DNA of 64,000 nt. Origin: Campylobacter sp. RM6914 (GTDB lineage: Bacteria > Campylobacterota > Campylobacteria > Campylobacterales > Campylobacteraceae). Made by a program: the position numbers and the translations under genes. Every line of letters starts with the position of its first letter. Position 1 is the first letter of the stretch. Below are positions 27,295-37,384 of the stretch, piece after piece. Below the pieces are notes generated by a model. The model searched no databases and was not told the origin of the DNA. It saw only the letters and a list, made by a program, of their open reading frames with translations. The DNA is taken from positions 496,001 to 560,000 of the forward strand of contig NZ_CP012545.1 in the NCBI RefSeq assembly GCF_004803835.1, written 5' to 3'.

Positions 27295-28150
27295 TATGAC
27301 CCCAATGAAGTTTTTCTTTTAAAATTTGAAAATAATCCCTTGATACATGGCGTATTAATTTTGCCTTTTTGTCGCTAAGACCTACACAAACGCTCTCGTA
27401 GTCTTTCATTTTAAAGGTATCTTGACCGTCTATTACAAGCACCTCGTCTTTATAGGCTTTTAGCTCGACCGTTAAATTTTTAGGCATGATTATGGGGCGT
27501 TGCGTTAGAGAGTGTGAGCAGATCGGAGTTAGCGAAAAAACATTACTAAGTGGATAGATGATAGCTCCGCCAGTACTCATGTTGTAAGCCGTTGAGCCGA
27601 TCGGAGTGCTAGCGATGATGCCGTCACCAAAGTATGTGTTAAAGTATTTTTTGTTTAAAAAAGCTTCGACGTTTGCTATAGAAGCCGGTTTTGGTCGCAT
27701 GATAACTGCATCGTTAAATGCTACTTTGTGTGTTATTTTGCCGTTTTTATTAAGTCTTACGTCAAGCATGTGTGGCTCTTCAACTATGAAATTTCCTTTA
27801 AAAAATTCATCAAAAAACCACTCGCAATCTTGCATCGTGATTTCTGTTAAAAAACCAAGTCTTCCAGCATGGATACCTAGAATAAAAGGAGAAATCTCAG
27901 CGCTTTTGCGACAAACGCTGATGATGGTTCCGTCGCCTCCTAAACAGATGATAAAATCGCTTTGCAAGGCTAAGGAATTTAGATCGTATCCGTTTTTGTT
28001 TACAGCTTTTGCACAACTGTTTTCAAGTAAAATTTCAATATTAAATTTATTTAAAATTTCGCTTATAACATTTAAATTTTGTATAAATTCGGCGTTTACT
28101 TTTGCGACTATACCGACTTTTTTTATATTGTGTATATCTAAAATTTTCAT
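27287..28150 (-). CDS. nadK: NAD kinase
   Basis: The 287-residue enzyme has the GGDGT motif at 71-75, [19 protein letters not shown] and a C-terminal DGQDTF segment. It phosphorylates NAD to NADP and is the cell's only source of NADP. It is cotranscribed with recN (8-bp overlap), an arrangement common to many bacteria, and is divergent from aspS across a 102-bp promoter region. Confidence 0.96.
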   Translation of the reverse strand: MKILDIHNIKKVGIVAKVNAEFIQNLNVISEILNKFNIEILLENSCAKAVNKNGYDLNSLALQSDFIICLGGDGTIISVCRKSAEISPFILGIHAGRLGFLTEITMQDCEWFFDEFFKGNFIVEEPHMLDVRLNKNGKITHKVAFNDAVIMRPKPASIANVEAFLNKKYFNTYFGDGIIASTPIGSTAYNMSTGGAIIYPLSNVFSLTPICSHSLTQRPIIMPKNLTVELKAYKDEVLVIDGQDTFKMKDYESVCVGLSDKKAKLIRHVSRDYFQILKEKLHWGHND

Positions 28151-28212
28151 GAGTTGATTTTATCATATTTTAATTTAACAAATAACAAAGCTGTGCAAAA
28201 GCAAAATTTTAG

Positions 28213-28218
28213 TATAAT
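28213..28218 (+). promoter_or_regulatory. -10 box ahead of aspS
   Basis: TATAAT preceded by TTTTAG lies 35 bp before the aspS ATG. AAAGGAG serves as the ribosome site. Confidence 0.6.
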
Positions 28219-28252
28219 CAGGGGTTTTAAACTGAAATTTAAAGGAGTTTGA

Positions 28253-30010
28253 ATGCGAAGCCATTATTGCGCCGATTTGAACAAAGAAGATATCGGCAAA
28301 GAGGTTACGCTTTGTGGTTGGGTCAATACTTATAGGGATCACGGTGGAGTTATATTTTTCGATCTTCGCGACCGCACTGGTCTTATACAGCTTGTATGCG
28401 ATCCGGCAGATAGCAAGACAGCTCACGAAACTGCTTCAAAGGTGCGTGACGAGTATGTTTTACGCATAAAAGGTAAAGTGCGCGCGCGTGGCGAAGGACT
28501 TGTAAACCCACGCTTAAAAACAGGTGATATCGAAGTTGTGGTAAGTGAATTAATAGTTGAAAATCCAAGTGAGGCGTTGCCATTTATGATAGGCGACGAA
28601 AGCGTAAATGAGGATATCCGCCTCAAATACCGCTTCCTTGATCTTAGAAATGAGAGATTGCAAAATATATTTAAAATGCGCTCGGCGGCAGCGATAGCAG
28701 CTAGAAACAGCCTAAGCAAAATGGGCTTTATAGAATTTGAAACACCTATCTTAACCCGCGCAACACCCGAAGGCGCACGTGACTATCTTGTCCCAAGTCG
28801 TGTTTATCCTGGGCAATTTTACGCACTTCCGCAAAGCCCGCAACTTTTTAAACAGCTTTTAATGTGCTCCGGATTTGATAAATACTTCCAAATAGCAAAA
28901 TGCTTCCGTGACGAGGACTTGCGCGCCGATAGACAGCCTGAATTTACGCAAATCGACGTTGAAATGAGCTTTATCGAGCAAGAAGATATCCTAAATATGG
29001 CTGAAAACATGCTAAAAGATATCTTTGCCGCTTGTGGATATGAGGTTAAAACACCATTTCGTCGTATGAGCTACAAAGAGGCTACCGAAACATACGGAAG
29101 CGACAAACCCGACTTGAGATATGATCTTAAAATGATTGATGTTATTGATATTTTTGAGCGTTCTACAAATGAAATTTTTAGTTCTATCGCAAAAGATGCT
29201 AAGCGTAACCGCATAAAAGCGCTAAAAGTTCCAAATGGAGATAATATATTTAGCAAGCGCGAGATGAACAGATTTGAGGAATTTGTCCGTAAATTTGGCG
29301 CTCAAGGTCTAGGATACTTCCAAATGAAAGAGGATGGTTTAAAAGGACCGCTTTGTAAATTTTTCTCAGAAAGTGATCTAAATGAGATCGTCTCAAGATG
29401 CGAGCTAGCGGTCGGCGACGTCGTATTCTTTGGCGCAGGTAAGAAAAAGGTCGTGCTTGACTATATGGGACGCTTTAGAATTTTCTTAGCCGAGCAAATG
29501 GGTATAATCGATCAGGAAAAAATGGAGTTCTTATGGGTGCTTGACTTCCCGATGTTTGAGCAAAATGATGACGGAAGCTACTCGGCAATGCACCATCCAT
29601 TTACTATGCCAAAAAATATAGATGAAGAGGATTTAGAAGACATACTGTCTGTTGCTCACGACGTTGTATTAAACGGCTTTGAGTTAGGTGGCGGATCTGT
29701 GAGAATTCACAAAAATGATGTTCAGCAAAAAGTATTTAAGCTACTTGGTATAGATGAGGCAGAGCAACGTGAGAAATTTGGCTTCTTGCTTGATGCGCTA
29801 AGCTTTGGTGCGCCACCACACGGTGGTATTGCGATAGGATTTGACCGCCTTATCATGTTAGCAACCAAATCAACCAGCATTAGAGATGTTATAGCTTTCC
29901 CTAAAACCCAACGCGCCCAGTGCCCGCTTACAAAAGCACCAAGCGAGGCAAATAGCGAGCAGTTAAGAGAGCTTGGGCTAAGACTTAGAGAGAAAGAAAA
30001 GCAAGCTTAA
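28253..30010 (+). CDS. aspS: Aspartyl-tRNA synthetase, bacterial type (probably non-discriminating)
   Basis: This 585-residue class IIb synthetase has an N-terminal OB fold ([20 protein letters not shown]), motif 2 ([16 protein letters not shown]), the bacterial GAD insertion (about 290-410) and motif 3 (GIAIGFDRL). It charges tRNA-Asp. In Campylobacterota, which lack AsnRS, the enzyme also charges tRNA-Asn for conversion by GatCAB; I infer that here from lineage, not from specific residues. A long hairpin with T-run follows the gene. Confidence 0.96.
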   Translation: MRSHYCADLNKEDIGKEVTLCGWVNTYRDHGGVIFFDLRDRTGLIQLVCDPADSKTAHETASKVRDEYVLRIKGKVRARGEGLVNPRLKTGDIEVVVSELIVENPSEALPFMIGDESVNEDIRLKYRFLDLRNERLQNIFKMRSAAAIAARNSLSKMGFIEFETPILTRATPEGARDYLVPSRVYPGQFYALPQSPQLFKQLLMCSGFDKYFQIAKCFRDEDLRADRQPEFTQIDVEMSFIEQEDILNMAENMLKDIFAACGYEVKTPFRRMSYKEATETYGSDKPDLRYDLKMIDVIDIFERSTNEIFSSIAKDAKRNRIKALKVPNGDNIFSKREMNRFEEFVRKFGAQGLGYFQMKEDGLKGPLCKFFSESDLNEIVSRCELAVGDVVFFGAGKKKVVLDYMGRFRIFLAEQMGIIDQEKMEFLWVLDFPMFEQNDDGSYSAMHHPFTMPKNIDEEDLEDILSVAHDVVLNGFELGGGSVRIHKNDVQQKVFKLLGIDEAEQREKFGFLLDALSFGAPPHGGIAIGFDRLIMLATKSTSIRDVIAFPKTQRAQCPLTKAPSEANSEQLRELGLRLREKEKQA

Positions 30011-30047
30011 GAAGCTAAATAAATAGCGAATTTTAGTCGCAAATGAT

Positions 30048-30098
30048 AAATCCTATGAAAGGTTTTCGGCGCAAAGCCTATTATTGATAGGATTTTTT
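30048..30098 (+). terminator. Probable aspS terminator
   Basis: AAATCCTAT (30048-30056) pairs with ATAGGATTT (30087-30095), followed by a T-run. Inside, AGG and CCT arms around CGGCG can form a second stem. The outer loop is long for a classic terminator. Confidence 0.5.
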
Positions 30099-30294
30099 AC
30101 CTAATAATATTAAATTAGGCAAATTATAAAAATTTAAAGGCGAGGCATCGCTTCTGCTTGTTGTTGGCGTAGTAAAACAAAAAAGCTAGGCTATGGATCT
30201 TAAATTTAAGCTTGTGTTAGGCAAAAAGTCTGTGGAGTAAAATTTAAATCCAGCAACACATAGCAAAGCGGTGCAAGCCGTAAAAGGAAAGAAA

Positions 30295-30864
30295 ATGAAA
30301 AAACTATTTTTAATCATCGGCGCTCCTGGTAGCGGTAAAACAACAGACGCGGACTTGATCGCAAAGGCTGACGAGAGCTTTACGCACTTTTCTACAGGCG
30401 ATCTACTACGTGCGGAAGTTGCAAGCGGAAGTGAGCTTGGCAAACTTATAGACAGCTTCATATCAAAAGGAAATTTGGTCCCTCTTGAAGTAGTTGTAAA
30501 CACTATAGTTTCAGCTATCAAAAGTGCAAAAACGCCAAATGTAGTGATAGATGGATATCCAAGAAGCGTAGAGCAAATGAGCGAACTTGATAAAGTTCTA
30601 GCAGCGCAAAATGAGATCGTCTTAAAAGGCGTTATAGAAGTTGATGTTAGCGAGGATGTAGCTAGAGAGCGTGTTTTAGGTCGTGCGCGTGGCGCTGATG
30701 ATAACAATGAAGTGTTTAATAATCGCATGAAAGTTTATCTAGAGCCAATTGTGGCTATACGCGAATTTTATAAAGGCAAAAGTCTACTTCATGTGATAAA
30801 CGGCGAAAGAGGTATTGAGCCGATCGTTGCCGACATGAAGGATCTTATAAATTCACTTTTATAA
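30295..30864 (+). CDS. adk: Adenylate kinase, short form
   Basis: The 189-residue P-loop kinase has GAPGSGKTT at 9-17, [16 protein letters not shown] (DGFPR motif) and RARGADDN. It interconverts ATP, AMP and ADP. It lacks the extended LID domain with zinc cysteines, so it is the short type usual in this lineage. The ATG at 30295 has AAGGAAAG upstream; the in-frame ATG eight codons earlier has no such site. C. jejuni has ppa next to adk as I recall, but here a gene-poor stretch follows. Confidence 0.95.
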   Translation: MKKLFLIIGAPGSGKTTDADLIAKADESFTHFSTGDLLRAEVASGSELGKLIDSFISKGNLVPLEVVVNTIVSAIKSAKTPNVVIDGYPRSVEQMSELDKVLAAQNEIVLKGVIEVDVSEDVARERVLGRARGADDNNEVFNNRMKVYLEPIVAIREFYKGKSLLHVINGERGIEPIVADMKDLINSLL

Positions 30865-31376
30865 TAAAATTTTGGGCTAAATTTTAGCCCAAAAGTACTA
30901 CATTATTTCTAAAATTTATATTACACTCAAATTTCACGATTTTATTACCAAATTTTAGTCTCCAAAAGGTTTAAATTTGTCGATTTTATGATACTGTTTT
31001 AAAAATGCAAAACAATTTTTTTAACAAATCAAAATAAAAATCATGAGCTTCTATCCGAAAATAATATCAAAGGAGATGAGTTAAAATTTTAACCCAATAC
31101 AATGAACGCAATATGGCTTTACGCTATTTTGTGGGCTTTAGCGTAGCCAAAGACAAGCATGAGGCTTAGTTGATAATGAGACCGGTAAAATGTGTTAGAT
31201 TTTGAGGTAAAAGATGGCGTTAGCATGAGAGCTTTAGACAGTTATGCAAATGGCATGCTTTAAAGCATGACTTATAAATATGTTGGAAAAATTTTTATCA
31301 TAAAAAGCGGTAACCCCCTAAATTTAAAAAATAAAAGCAAGAAAGCTAAAATTTATGAAAATTTAGGAGTAAAATT
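30865..31376. other. 512-bp gene-poor junction between two conserved blocks
   Basis: No intact gene is seen. It holds a strong hairpin just after adk, an AT-rich stretch, and from about 31043 broken reading-frame pieces described separately. In C. jejuni the flanking blocks (aspS-adk and HIT-pheST) are far apart as I recall, so this is a rearrangement joint. Confidence 0.6.
30870..30894. terminator. Strong hairpin after adk
   Basis: A perfect inverted repeat with 12-base arms around a single central base (TTTTGGGCTAAA / TTTAGCCCAAAA) begins 5 bp after the adk stop. The T-run is better on the minus strand, so it may stop transcripts from both sides. Confidence 0.6.
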
Positions 31377-31380
31377 TTAA
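31043..31380 (+). pseudogene. Decayed reading frame of unknown origin
   Basis: Several open pieces in shifting frames read as one broken protein. An ATG at 31043 gives MSFYPKIISK. A shifted frame from about 31080 gives KILTQYNERNMALRYFVG and continues to HEA. A further frame gives VDNETGKM, then LDFEVKDGVSMRAL to an in-frame TAA, and then SMTYKYVGKIFIIKSG up to a stop at 31380. At least three frameshifts and one stop would be needed. I recognise no family. It may be the remnant of a gene lost at a rearrangement, but chance cannot be excluded. Confidence 0.3.
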
Positions 31381-31730
31381 AATGTTGATTGTGGATCAGT
31401 AGCGCTGTCTACCCAGCCTAATTTTGCGCCACCAAGCATATGGAAGTGAAGATGCATAACCTCTTGACCACCGTTTTCACCGCAGTTTGTAACCAAGCGA
31501 TAACCGCTCTTGTCTACACCCATTAGTCTTGCTACTTGTTGGATAAAAAGTAGCATTTCTCCCATAAGTTCAGGCTCCATCTCTTGAATATTTTCAAAAT
31601 GTTTTTTAGGGATTATTAAGATGTGTATCGGCGCTTTTGGATTGATATCGTGAAAAGCAAGAAATTTATCGTTTTCCAGGACTTTGTTGCAAGGAATTTC
31701 ACCTGCGACTATTTTTTCAAATATTGTCAT
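31377..31730 (-). CDS. HIT-family nucleotide hydrolase (HinT-like)
   Basis: The 117-residue protein carries the histidine triad HLHFHMLGG and the N-terminal IVAGEIPCNKV segment of the HinT group. These enzymes hydrolyse adenosine phosphoramidates and acyl-AMPs. It is divergent from pheS. Its -10 (31756-31761, minus strand) lies right beside a perfect 28-bp palindrome. Confidence 0.93.
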   Translation of the reverse strand: MTIFEKIVAGEIPCNKVLENDKFLAFHDINPKAPIHILIIPKKHFENIQEMEPELMGEMLLFIQQVARLMGVDKSGYRLVTNCGENGGQEVMHLHFHMLGGAKLGWVDSATDPQSTF

Positions 31731-31755
31731 TTTAACTCCTTAGTAAATTTACATA

Positions 31756-31761
31756 ATTATA
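31756..31761 (-). promoter_or_regulatory. -10 box of the HIT-protein gene
   Basis: TATAAT on the minus strand, 26 bp upstream of the HIT start codon. The palindrome at 31769-31796 covers the place where a -35 element would be. Confidence 0.55.
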
Positions 31762-31768
31762 TCAAAGA

Positions 31769-31796
31769 GGCACTTAAAATTTAAATTTTAAGTGCC
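31769..31796. repeat. Perfect 28-bp palindrome in the HIT/pheS divergent region
   Basis: The two 14-base halves, GGCACTTAAAATTT and its exact reverse complement, abut with no spacer. No gene runs into this place from either side, so a terminator is not needed. It overlaps the -35 region of the HIT promoter and lies about 40 bp before the pheS -10, which suits an operator. Confidence 0.6.
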
Positions 31797-31835
31797 AAAT
31801 AAAGGTATTTTATCTATCTTTTAAACATTTTTCTA

Positions 31836-31841
31836 TACAAT
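31836..31841 (+). promoter_or_regulatory. -10-like box ahead of pheS
   Basis: TACAAT in T-rich DNA, 26 bp before the TTG start of pheS. Confidence 0.4.
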
Positions 31842-31867
31842 CTATTAAAAATTTTAAAGGCTTAAAA

Positions 31868-32863
31868 TTGGAAGAATTTGTAAATAGGATAAAAAACGAG
31901 TGTCAAACACTTGCGGATCTTGAAAAAATTCGAGTTGAGATTTTTGGCAAAAAAGGAATTTTATCGGAGGGATTTGCTAAGCTTAAGTATATACCCGAAG
32001 ACGAAAAGAAAGAATTTGCCGCTCTTTTAAATAAACAACGCGATGAATTGGGTGCGCTTATCGAAACTAGAAAAAGCGAACTTAGTGAGCTTGAAGTTGC
32101 TTTAAAAATGAAAAGTGAAGCCGTTGATGTTACGCTATTTAATGAGCCTATTTCAACCGGAGCACTACATCCTGTTATGGCTACGATGGATAGGATTATC
32201 GAGTACTTTATGTTGCAAAATTTCTCACTCGAGACCGGTCCTTTGATAGAGGATGATTTTCATAACTTTGAAGCTCTAAATTTGCCAAAATACCACCCGG
32301 CAAGAGATATGCAAGATACATTTTATCTAAACGACTTTAGACTTCTTCGCACGCACACAAGTCCTGTGCAAGTTAGAACCATGCTTGCAAACAAGCCTCC
32401 TATTCGCATGATAGCTCCCGGAACTGTTTTTCGTCGCGATATGGATCTTACTCATACTCCGATGTTTCATCAAGTCGAAGGACTTATTGTGGAAGACGGA
32501 GATAAGGTGAGTTTTGCAAATTTAAAAAGCATGTTAGAACAATTTTTAAAACATATGTTTGGCGATGTAAAAGTGCGTTTTCGCCCTAGCTTTTTCCCAT
32601 TTACCGAGCCAAGTGCAGAGGTTGACATTAGTTGTATATTTTGCCAACAAGAGGGTTGTAGAGTGTGCAAGCATACCGGCTGGCTTGAGGTGCTGGGATG
32701 TGGTGTTGTTGATCCAAATGTATTTAAAGCGGTCGGATATAAAAATGTAAGCGGATATGCATTTGGTCTTGGAGTTGAGCGTTTTGCGATGTTGTTGCAC
32801 CGCGTGCCTGATTTGCGCTCTTTGTTTGAAGGAGATTTAAGATTAATGGAGCAATTTAAATGA
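31868..32863 (+). CDS. pheS: Phenylalanyl-tRNA synthetase alpha subunit
   Basis: The 331-residue class II catalytic subunit has an N-terminal coiled coil (about 1-85), motif 2 ([18 protein letters not shown]), a [12 protein letters not shown] zinc-like insert and motif 3 ([11 protein letters not shown]). It joins PheT in a heterotetramer. The start is TTG at 31868 with AAAGG upstream; no ATG is near. The stop overlaps pheT by 4 bp (ATGA). Confidence 0.97.
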   Translation: MEEFVNRIKNECQTLADLEKIRVEIFGKKGILSEGFAKLKYIPEDEKKEFAALLNKQRDELGALIETRKSELSELEVALKMKSEAVDVTLFNEPISTGALHPVMATMDRIIEYFMLQNFSLETGPLIEDDFHNFEALNLPKYHPARDMQDTFYLNDFRLLRTHTSPVQVRTMLANKPPIRMIAPGTVFRRDMDLTHTPMFHQVEGLIVEDGDKVSFANLKSMLEQFLKHMFGDVKVRFRPSFFPFTEPSAEVDISCIFCQQEGCRVCKHTGWLEVLGCGVVDPNVFKAVGYKNVSGYAFGLGVERFAMLLHRVPDLRSLFEGDLRLMEQFK

Positions 32864-35193
32864 TAATATCAAAAAGCTGGTTAAATGAGTGGGTTGATCT
32901 TAAAAATATTAGCGGTGAAACACTTTTAAAGACATTAAATTCTATAGGACTTGAGGTTGATAGTTATAAAGAGATCAAGATCCCAGATAGTATAGTTGTG
33001 GGATATGTGATAAATAAAGAAAAACATCCGGATGCCGACAAACTAAATGTATGCCAAGTCGATGTCGGAGGCGAAATTTTACAAATTGTTTGCGGAGCAA
33101 AAAACGTCACCGCTGGTCAATTTGTCCCGGTTGCGCTTATAGGCACTGTTATGCCGAATGGACTTGAGATAAAAAAAGCAAAACTTCGCGGCATAGAAAG
33201 TTGTGGCATGATCTGCTCATCTACCGAACTTGGTATGGTTAAGATAAATGACGGGATCATGGTGCTTGATGAAAGTATTGGAGCGTTAAAACTGGGTGCA
33301 AGTTTAAATCAATTTGAAATTTTTAAAGATGCCATTATAGAAGTAGATATCACGGCAAATAGAGGCGACTGCCAAAGCATAAATGGCATAGCTCGTGAAA
33401 TTTGCGCTGCACTTAATCTTAGCCCAAGAGAAAATTTACCATATGAAGATGGAGAAAATTTGCTCGGCATAGGCAGAGTTGTGGCAACAAGAGCGGACGA
33501 GGGGCAAAAAAGCTCATTTTTATATCGTGCGTTTGAAATCAAGGGCGATATAAGTGAAAATTTATTAACTCGTTTGCGTCTTGCCTTGATAGAAAGCAAA
33601 AAGACAAATGTAGTTGAAAGATTGCTTGATTATGTTACGCATTGCACCGGTGTATTATTTAAGGCGTATGATTACGCTAAACTTGGCGGAGTGGACGAGC
33701 GCGTGGTTTTTGACATTAAAAACGGAAAGCATGGAGAGTCTTATGTAAGTTGCAATGGTAAAAATTTAGGCATAACGGGAATTTATCAAGACGAATGTAG
33801 CATGCTTGATGAGAACTCAAAATTTGTAATCATCGAAGCAAACTACACAGTCCCTTCCGTGCTTGCTGAAACTATCGGTGAAAATAAAAATTTACCAAAA
33901 GGAGACCATGTTTATAGATCTACTCGCGGAAGTGAGCCAAATCTTGCTTATGGCGCTGATTACCTTTTTAAAAGACTGTCTTCTCATAAAAATTTAAGCC
34001 TCTTTGCCGGCTCGCAACAATCAACTATGAGAGAAGAGCAAGTGGCACTAAGCATCTCTTTAAACGAGCTTAAAAATATGATCGGACAAGAGATCGCTCG
34101 TAATGATATAGTTAAAATTTTAAAGAAATTAGGCTTTGAAGTTAGCGTAAATGTCGAACAAGAAAGTATTAACGTAAAAGTTCCTTTTTTCCGTCACGAT
34201 ATACTAAATTCTCACGATATTTGCGAAGAGATCGTTCGTATCGTAGGCATTGATAATATCACCTCCGTTCCGCTTGTTTTTGCAGAACAAAATCGTTTAA
34301 CAAATACTTATATAAATTATAAAAATTCTTTAAATTTAAGAAAGCGTGCGGCGGATTGTGGATTTTTCGAGAGTATTCATTATGTTTTTGATGATGCTGA
34401 TAGGCTAGCCAAGTTAGGTTTTGAGCCTTGTAAAGTTCAGATAGCAAATCCAATAAACAACGAACTTAACATGCTTAGACCAACACTGCTAAATCACATG
34501 CTAAATTCTTGCGAAAGAAATATCAAAAATTCTAAAAAATCAGTCAGGCTTTTTGAGTTAGGCGAGGTATTCAACAAAGATGGAGTTCAAAGCTCAAACA
34601 TTGCGTTTGTGGTGTGTGGACTTGCAAAAGAGGCTACTTTGATAAACGGTGCAAAGGGTGAGGAGATAAGTTTTTATTCATTTGCTGCAATGGTTCAAGA
34701 TGTGGTTGGGAAATTTGAGCTAATAGCAAGCGATGAGAAGAAATTTTTAAGCCCTTACGAGCAAGCTAAAATTTGTCAAAACGGAGAAGTTATCGGCTAT
34801 ATCGGACGTGTTGATATTAGAGTAGAGGACTCAAGAGATCTACCAAAGACATATTTTTGTGAGATAGAATTTGATAAGTTAAAATTTGTAAGCATTAAAG
34901 CAAATGCATACTCTAAATTCCCAAGCGTGAGTAGAGACTTAAGCCTTGTAGTTCCTGATGGTTTTGAGTTTGCAAAAATTTACGAATGTATAAAAAATTT
35001 AGAGCTTAAAGAGTTAAAAGAATTTTTGCCTGTAGATATTTACCGTGGAACAGGACTTGAGAATGCATCAAGTATAAGCATTAAATTTACATTCCAAGAT
35101 ATGCAAAAAACCCTTGAGGACGAGGAGATTAATGCGCTTATGGATAAAATTTTAGTGAGCTTGAAAGAAAAATTAAATATAGGTATAAGATGA
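32860..35193 (+). CDS. pheT: Phenylalanyl-tRNA synthetase beta subunit
   Basis: The 777-residue protein has the expected domain order: an N-terminal tRNA-binding OB fold (about 40-150, [20 protein letters not shown]), B3/B4 editing domain (about 205-370, with [10 protein letters not shown]), B5 domain, catalytic-like core (about 470-680) and the C-terminal ferredoxin-like anticodon domain (about 685-777, [13 protein letters not shown]). It supports PheS and edits mischarged tyrosine. It overlaps both neighbours by 4 bp, so pheS-pheT-aroA is tightly coupled. Confidence 0.97.
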   Translation: MIISKSWLNEWVDLKNISGETLLKTLNSIGLEVDSYKEIKIPDSIVVGYVINKEKHPDADKLNVCQVDVGGEILQIVCGAKNVTAGQFVPVALIGTVMPNGLEIKKAKLRGIESCGMICSSTELGMVKINDGIMVLDESIGALKLGASLNQFEIFKDAIIEVDITANRGDCQSINGIAREICAALNLSPRENLPYEDGENLLGIGRVVATRADEGQKSSFLYRAFEIKGDISENLLTRLRLALIESKKTNVVERLLDYVTHCTGVLFKAYDYAKLGGVDERVVFDIKNGKHGESYVSCNGKNLGITGIYQDECSMLDENSKFVIIEANYTVPSVLAETIGENKNLPKGDHVYRSTRGSEPNLAYGADYLFKRLSSHKNLSLFAGSQQSTMREEQVALSISLNELKNMIGQEIARNDIVKILKKLGFEVSVNVEQESINVKVPFFRHDILNSHDICEEIVRIVGIDNITSVPLVFAEQNRLTNTYINYKNSLNLRKRAADCGFFESIHYVFDDADRLAKLGFEPCKVQIANPINNELNMLRPTLLNHMLNSCERNIKNSKKSVRLFELGEVFNKDGVQSSNIAFVVCGLAKEATLINGAKGEEISFYSFAAMVQDVVGKFELIASDEKKFLSPYEQAKICQNGEVIGYIGRVDIRVEDSRDLPKTYFCEIEFDKLKFVSIKANAYSKFPSVSRDLSLVVPDGFEFAKIYECIKNLELKELKEFLPVDIYRGTGLENASSISIKFTFQDMQKTLEDEEINALMDKILVSLKEKLNIGIR

Positions 35194-36464
35194 AAATTTG
35201 TATTTTAAAAGAACCTATAAATATAACGCTAGATTGTGTGGCTTCAGACAAGTCTATCTCGCATAGAAGTGCGATATTTTCGCTTTTAAGTGACAAGCCT
35301 TCACGTGTTAGAAATTTTTTACGCGCCGAAGATACTCTAAATACACTACAAATAGTACAAAAACTAGGTGCAAAGGTGCAAAATAACGGTGATGAGATAC
35401 TCATCACTCCACCAAGTAAAATTTGCGAACCAAATTCCGTACTTGAGTGCGGAAATTCCGGTACTGCGATGCGTATTTTTATGGGGCTTTTAGCCGCTCA
35501 AGATGGTTTTTTTGTTTTAAGCGGAGATGAGTATTTAAACAAGCGACCAATGGCTCGTGTTGGCAAGCCGCTTATGGCAGTGGGCGCTAAGATAGATGGA
35601 GTAAAAAAAGGTGATTTGGCTCCACTTTGCATACGCGGTAAAAAGCTTGATAGATTTAATTATAAAAGTCCGGTCGCTTCAGCACAGATAAAAAGTGCAC
35701 TGCTTCTTGCTGCGCTTTATTCAAATGGATGTGAATTCAGCGAGGATGAATTAAGTCGTGATCATACGGAAAGAATGTTAAAAGGGATGGGTGCTAATAT
35801 AAAAAGTGATGGGTTAAATATCACGCTAGAAGCGATGAAAAAGCCGCTCTCTCCTCTTGACATAGATGTGCCAAATGATCCTAGTTCGGCATTTTTCTTT
35901 GCTGTTGCCGCATCGATAATTCCTGGGTCGCATATTGTTTTAAAAAATATACTTTTAAACAAAACTCGTATTGAAGCTTATAGGGTTTTGCAAAAAATGG
36001 GTGCGGATATTAAGATAAAAGAGCTTTCTGATAAATACGAAACGATCGGCGAAATTGAAATCAAATATGCTCCTTTGAAGTCGGTTGATGTTAGTGAAAA
36101 TATATCTTGGTTGATCGATGAGGCACCGGCTCTTGCCATAGCTTTTGCAAATGCACAAGGCACAAGCGTGCTAAGAAATGCAAAAGAACTTCGTGTTAAA
36201 GAGTGCGACCGTATAGCTGTAACTGTTGCAGGACTTCGCAAATGCGGTATAGATGCAAAAGAACTAGATGATGGATTTGAGATTACAGGAGGGGTTGCAA
36301 GCAGTGCTATTATCGATAGTCACGGTGATCACCGTATAGCCATGAGTTTTGCTATCCTTGGTTTAAAATGTGGCATGATGGTAGAAAAAAGCGAATTTAT
36401 CGCAACATCTTTTCCAAATTTTGTAAGTATTTTAAGAAAGATAGGCGTTAGCGTTGAAGATTGA
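35190..36464 (+). CDS. aroA: 3-phosphoshikimate 1-carboxyvinyltransferase (EPSP synthase)
   Basis: The 424-residue two-domain enzyme has DKSISHRSAIFS near the start, GNSGTAMRIFMG near 90, NKRPM, SRDHTERML and DHRIAMSFA. It joins phosphoenolpyruvate and shikimate-3-phosphate in the chorismate pathway. It overlaps pheT by 4 bp and ispH by 11 bp. The pheST-aroA-ispH-rpsA order is conserved in Campylobacter as I recall. Confidence 0.97.
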   Translation: MKICILKEPINITLDCVASDKSISHRSAIFSLLSDKPSRVRNFLRAEDTLNTLQIVQKLGAKVQNNGDEILITPPSKICEPNSVLECGNSGTAMRIFMGLLAAQDGFFVLSGDEYLNKRPMARVGKPLMAVGAKIDGVKKGDLAPLCIRGKKLDRFNYKSPVASAQIKSALLLAALYSNGCEFSEDELSRDHTERMLKGMGANIKSDGLNITLEAMKKPLSPLDIDVPNDPSSAFFFAVAASIIPGSHIVLKNILLNKTRIEAYRVLQKMGADIKIKELSDKYETIGEIEIKYAPLKSVDVSENISWLIDEAPALAIAFANAQGTSVLRNAKELRVKECDRIAVTVAGLRKCGIDAKELDDGFEITGGVASSAIIDSHGDHRIAMSFAILGLKCGMMVEKSEFIATSFPNFVSILRKIGVSVED

Positions 36465-37278
36465 ACTTGCTAGTAGTTACGGCTTTTGTTTTGGCGTAAA
36501 AAGGGCGATAAAAATCGCAGAAAGCGCAGGAAATGCCGCCACTATAGGACCTTTGATACACAACAACGAAGAGATAAACCGCCTTGCCATAAATTTTAAT
36601 GTCAAGACACTAAACGGCATAAATGAGCTAAGTGATGAAAGAAAAGCTATCATTAGAACACACGGTATAACAAAAGACGATCTTGCTAAGCTCAAACAAA
36701 GTAGTATTGATGTGATAGACGCGACTTGTCCATTTGTAACCAAGCCTCAACAAATTTGTGAACGAATGAGCGAAGAGGGTTATGATATAGTGATATTTGG
36801 CGATGAAAATCACCCAGAGGTCAAAGGCGTAAAATCATACTCTTATGGGCGTGTTTTTGTAGTGCTTGAAGAAAATGAGCTAGATGATATCAAACTAAAA
36901 CAAAAAGTAGCCGTAGTTAGTCAGACAACGCGCAAAGTTGAAAAATTTATGCAAATTGTGAATTATCTCATGCTTAGAGTTAAAGAAGTTCGTGTTTTTA
37001 ATACAATCTGCAATGCAACTTTTGAAAACCAAGAAGCAGCAAAAGAGCTTTCAAAAAGAGCCGACATTATGATTATTATCGGCGGCAAGAACAGCTCAAA
37101 CACAAAACAACTTTACTTAATATCTAAAAATTTCTGCAAAGATAGCTATCTTATCGAGAGCGAAGATGAGATCGATAAAGAGTGGTTTAAAAACAAAGAG
37201 CTTTGTGGGATTAGCGCGGGAGCTAGCACTCCTGATTGGATCATTCAAAAAGTTGTTAATAAAATAGAAAAAATATAA
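36454..37278 (+). CDS. ispH: 4-hydroxy-3-methylbut-2-enyl diphosphate reductase
   Basis: The 274-residue iron-sulfur enzyme has the three cluster cysteines in YGFCFGVKRA (C12), DATCPFVTK (near 91) and FNTICNATFENQ (near 186). It makes IPP and DMAPP in the last step of the MEP isoprenoid pathway. It overlaps aroA by 11 bp and precedes rpsA, an association seen in many bacteria. Confidence 0.97.
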   Translation: MKIELASSYGFCFGVKRAIKIAESAGNAATIGPLIHNNEEINRLAINFNVKTLNGINELSDERKAIIRTHGITKDDLAKLKQSSIDVIDATCPFVTKPQQICERMSEEGYDIVIFGDENHPEVKGVKSYSYGRVFVVLEENELDDIKLKQKVAVVSQTTRKVEKFMQIVNYLMLRVKEVRVFNTICNATFENQEAAKELSKRADIMIIIGGKNSSNTKQLYLISKNFCKDSYLIESEDEIDKEWFKNKELCGISAGASTPDWIIQKVVNKIEKI

Positions 37279-37331
37279 ATTCCCTGCAATAAATTTTCTT
37301 GAAATTCAACCGCAAATAAGCGATTATTAAA

Positions 37332-37337
37332 TATAAT
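37332..37337 (+). promoter_or_regulatory. -10 box ahead of rpsA
   Basis: TATAAT in a 106-bp AT-rich gap after ispH, 48 bp before the rpsA ATG. AAAAAGGACC forms the ribosome site. Confidence 0.5.
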
Positions 37338-37384
37338 AAAATACTTTGCCCTGCGTGGCATAAAAAAACATAAAAAGGACCAAG

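Noticed and set aside
30186-30728. Long open frame antisense to adk
   Set aside because: It is the mirror of a clear P-loop kinase gene, with no recognisable motif and serine-rich shadow composition.
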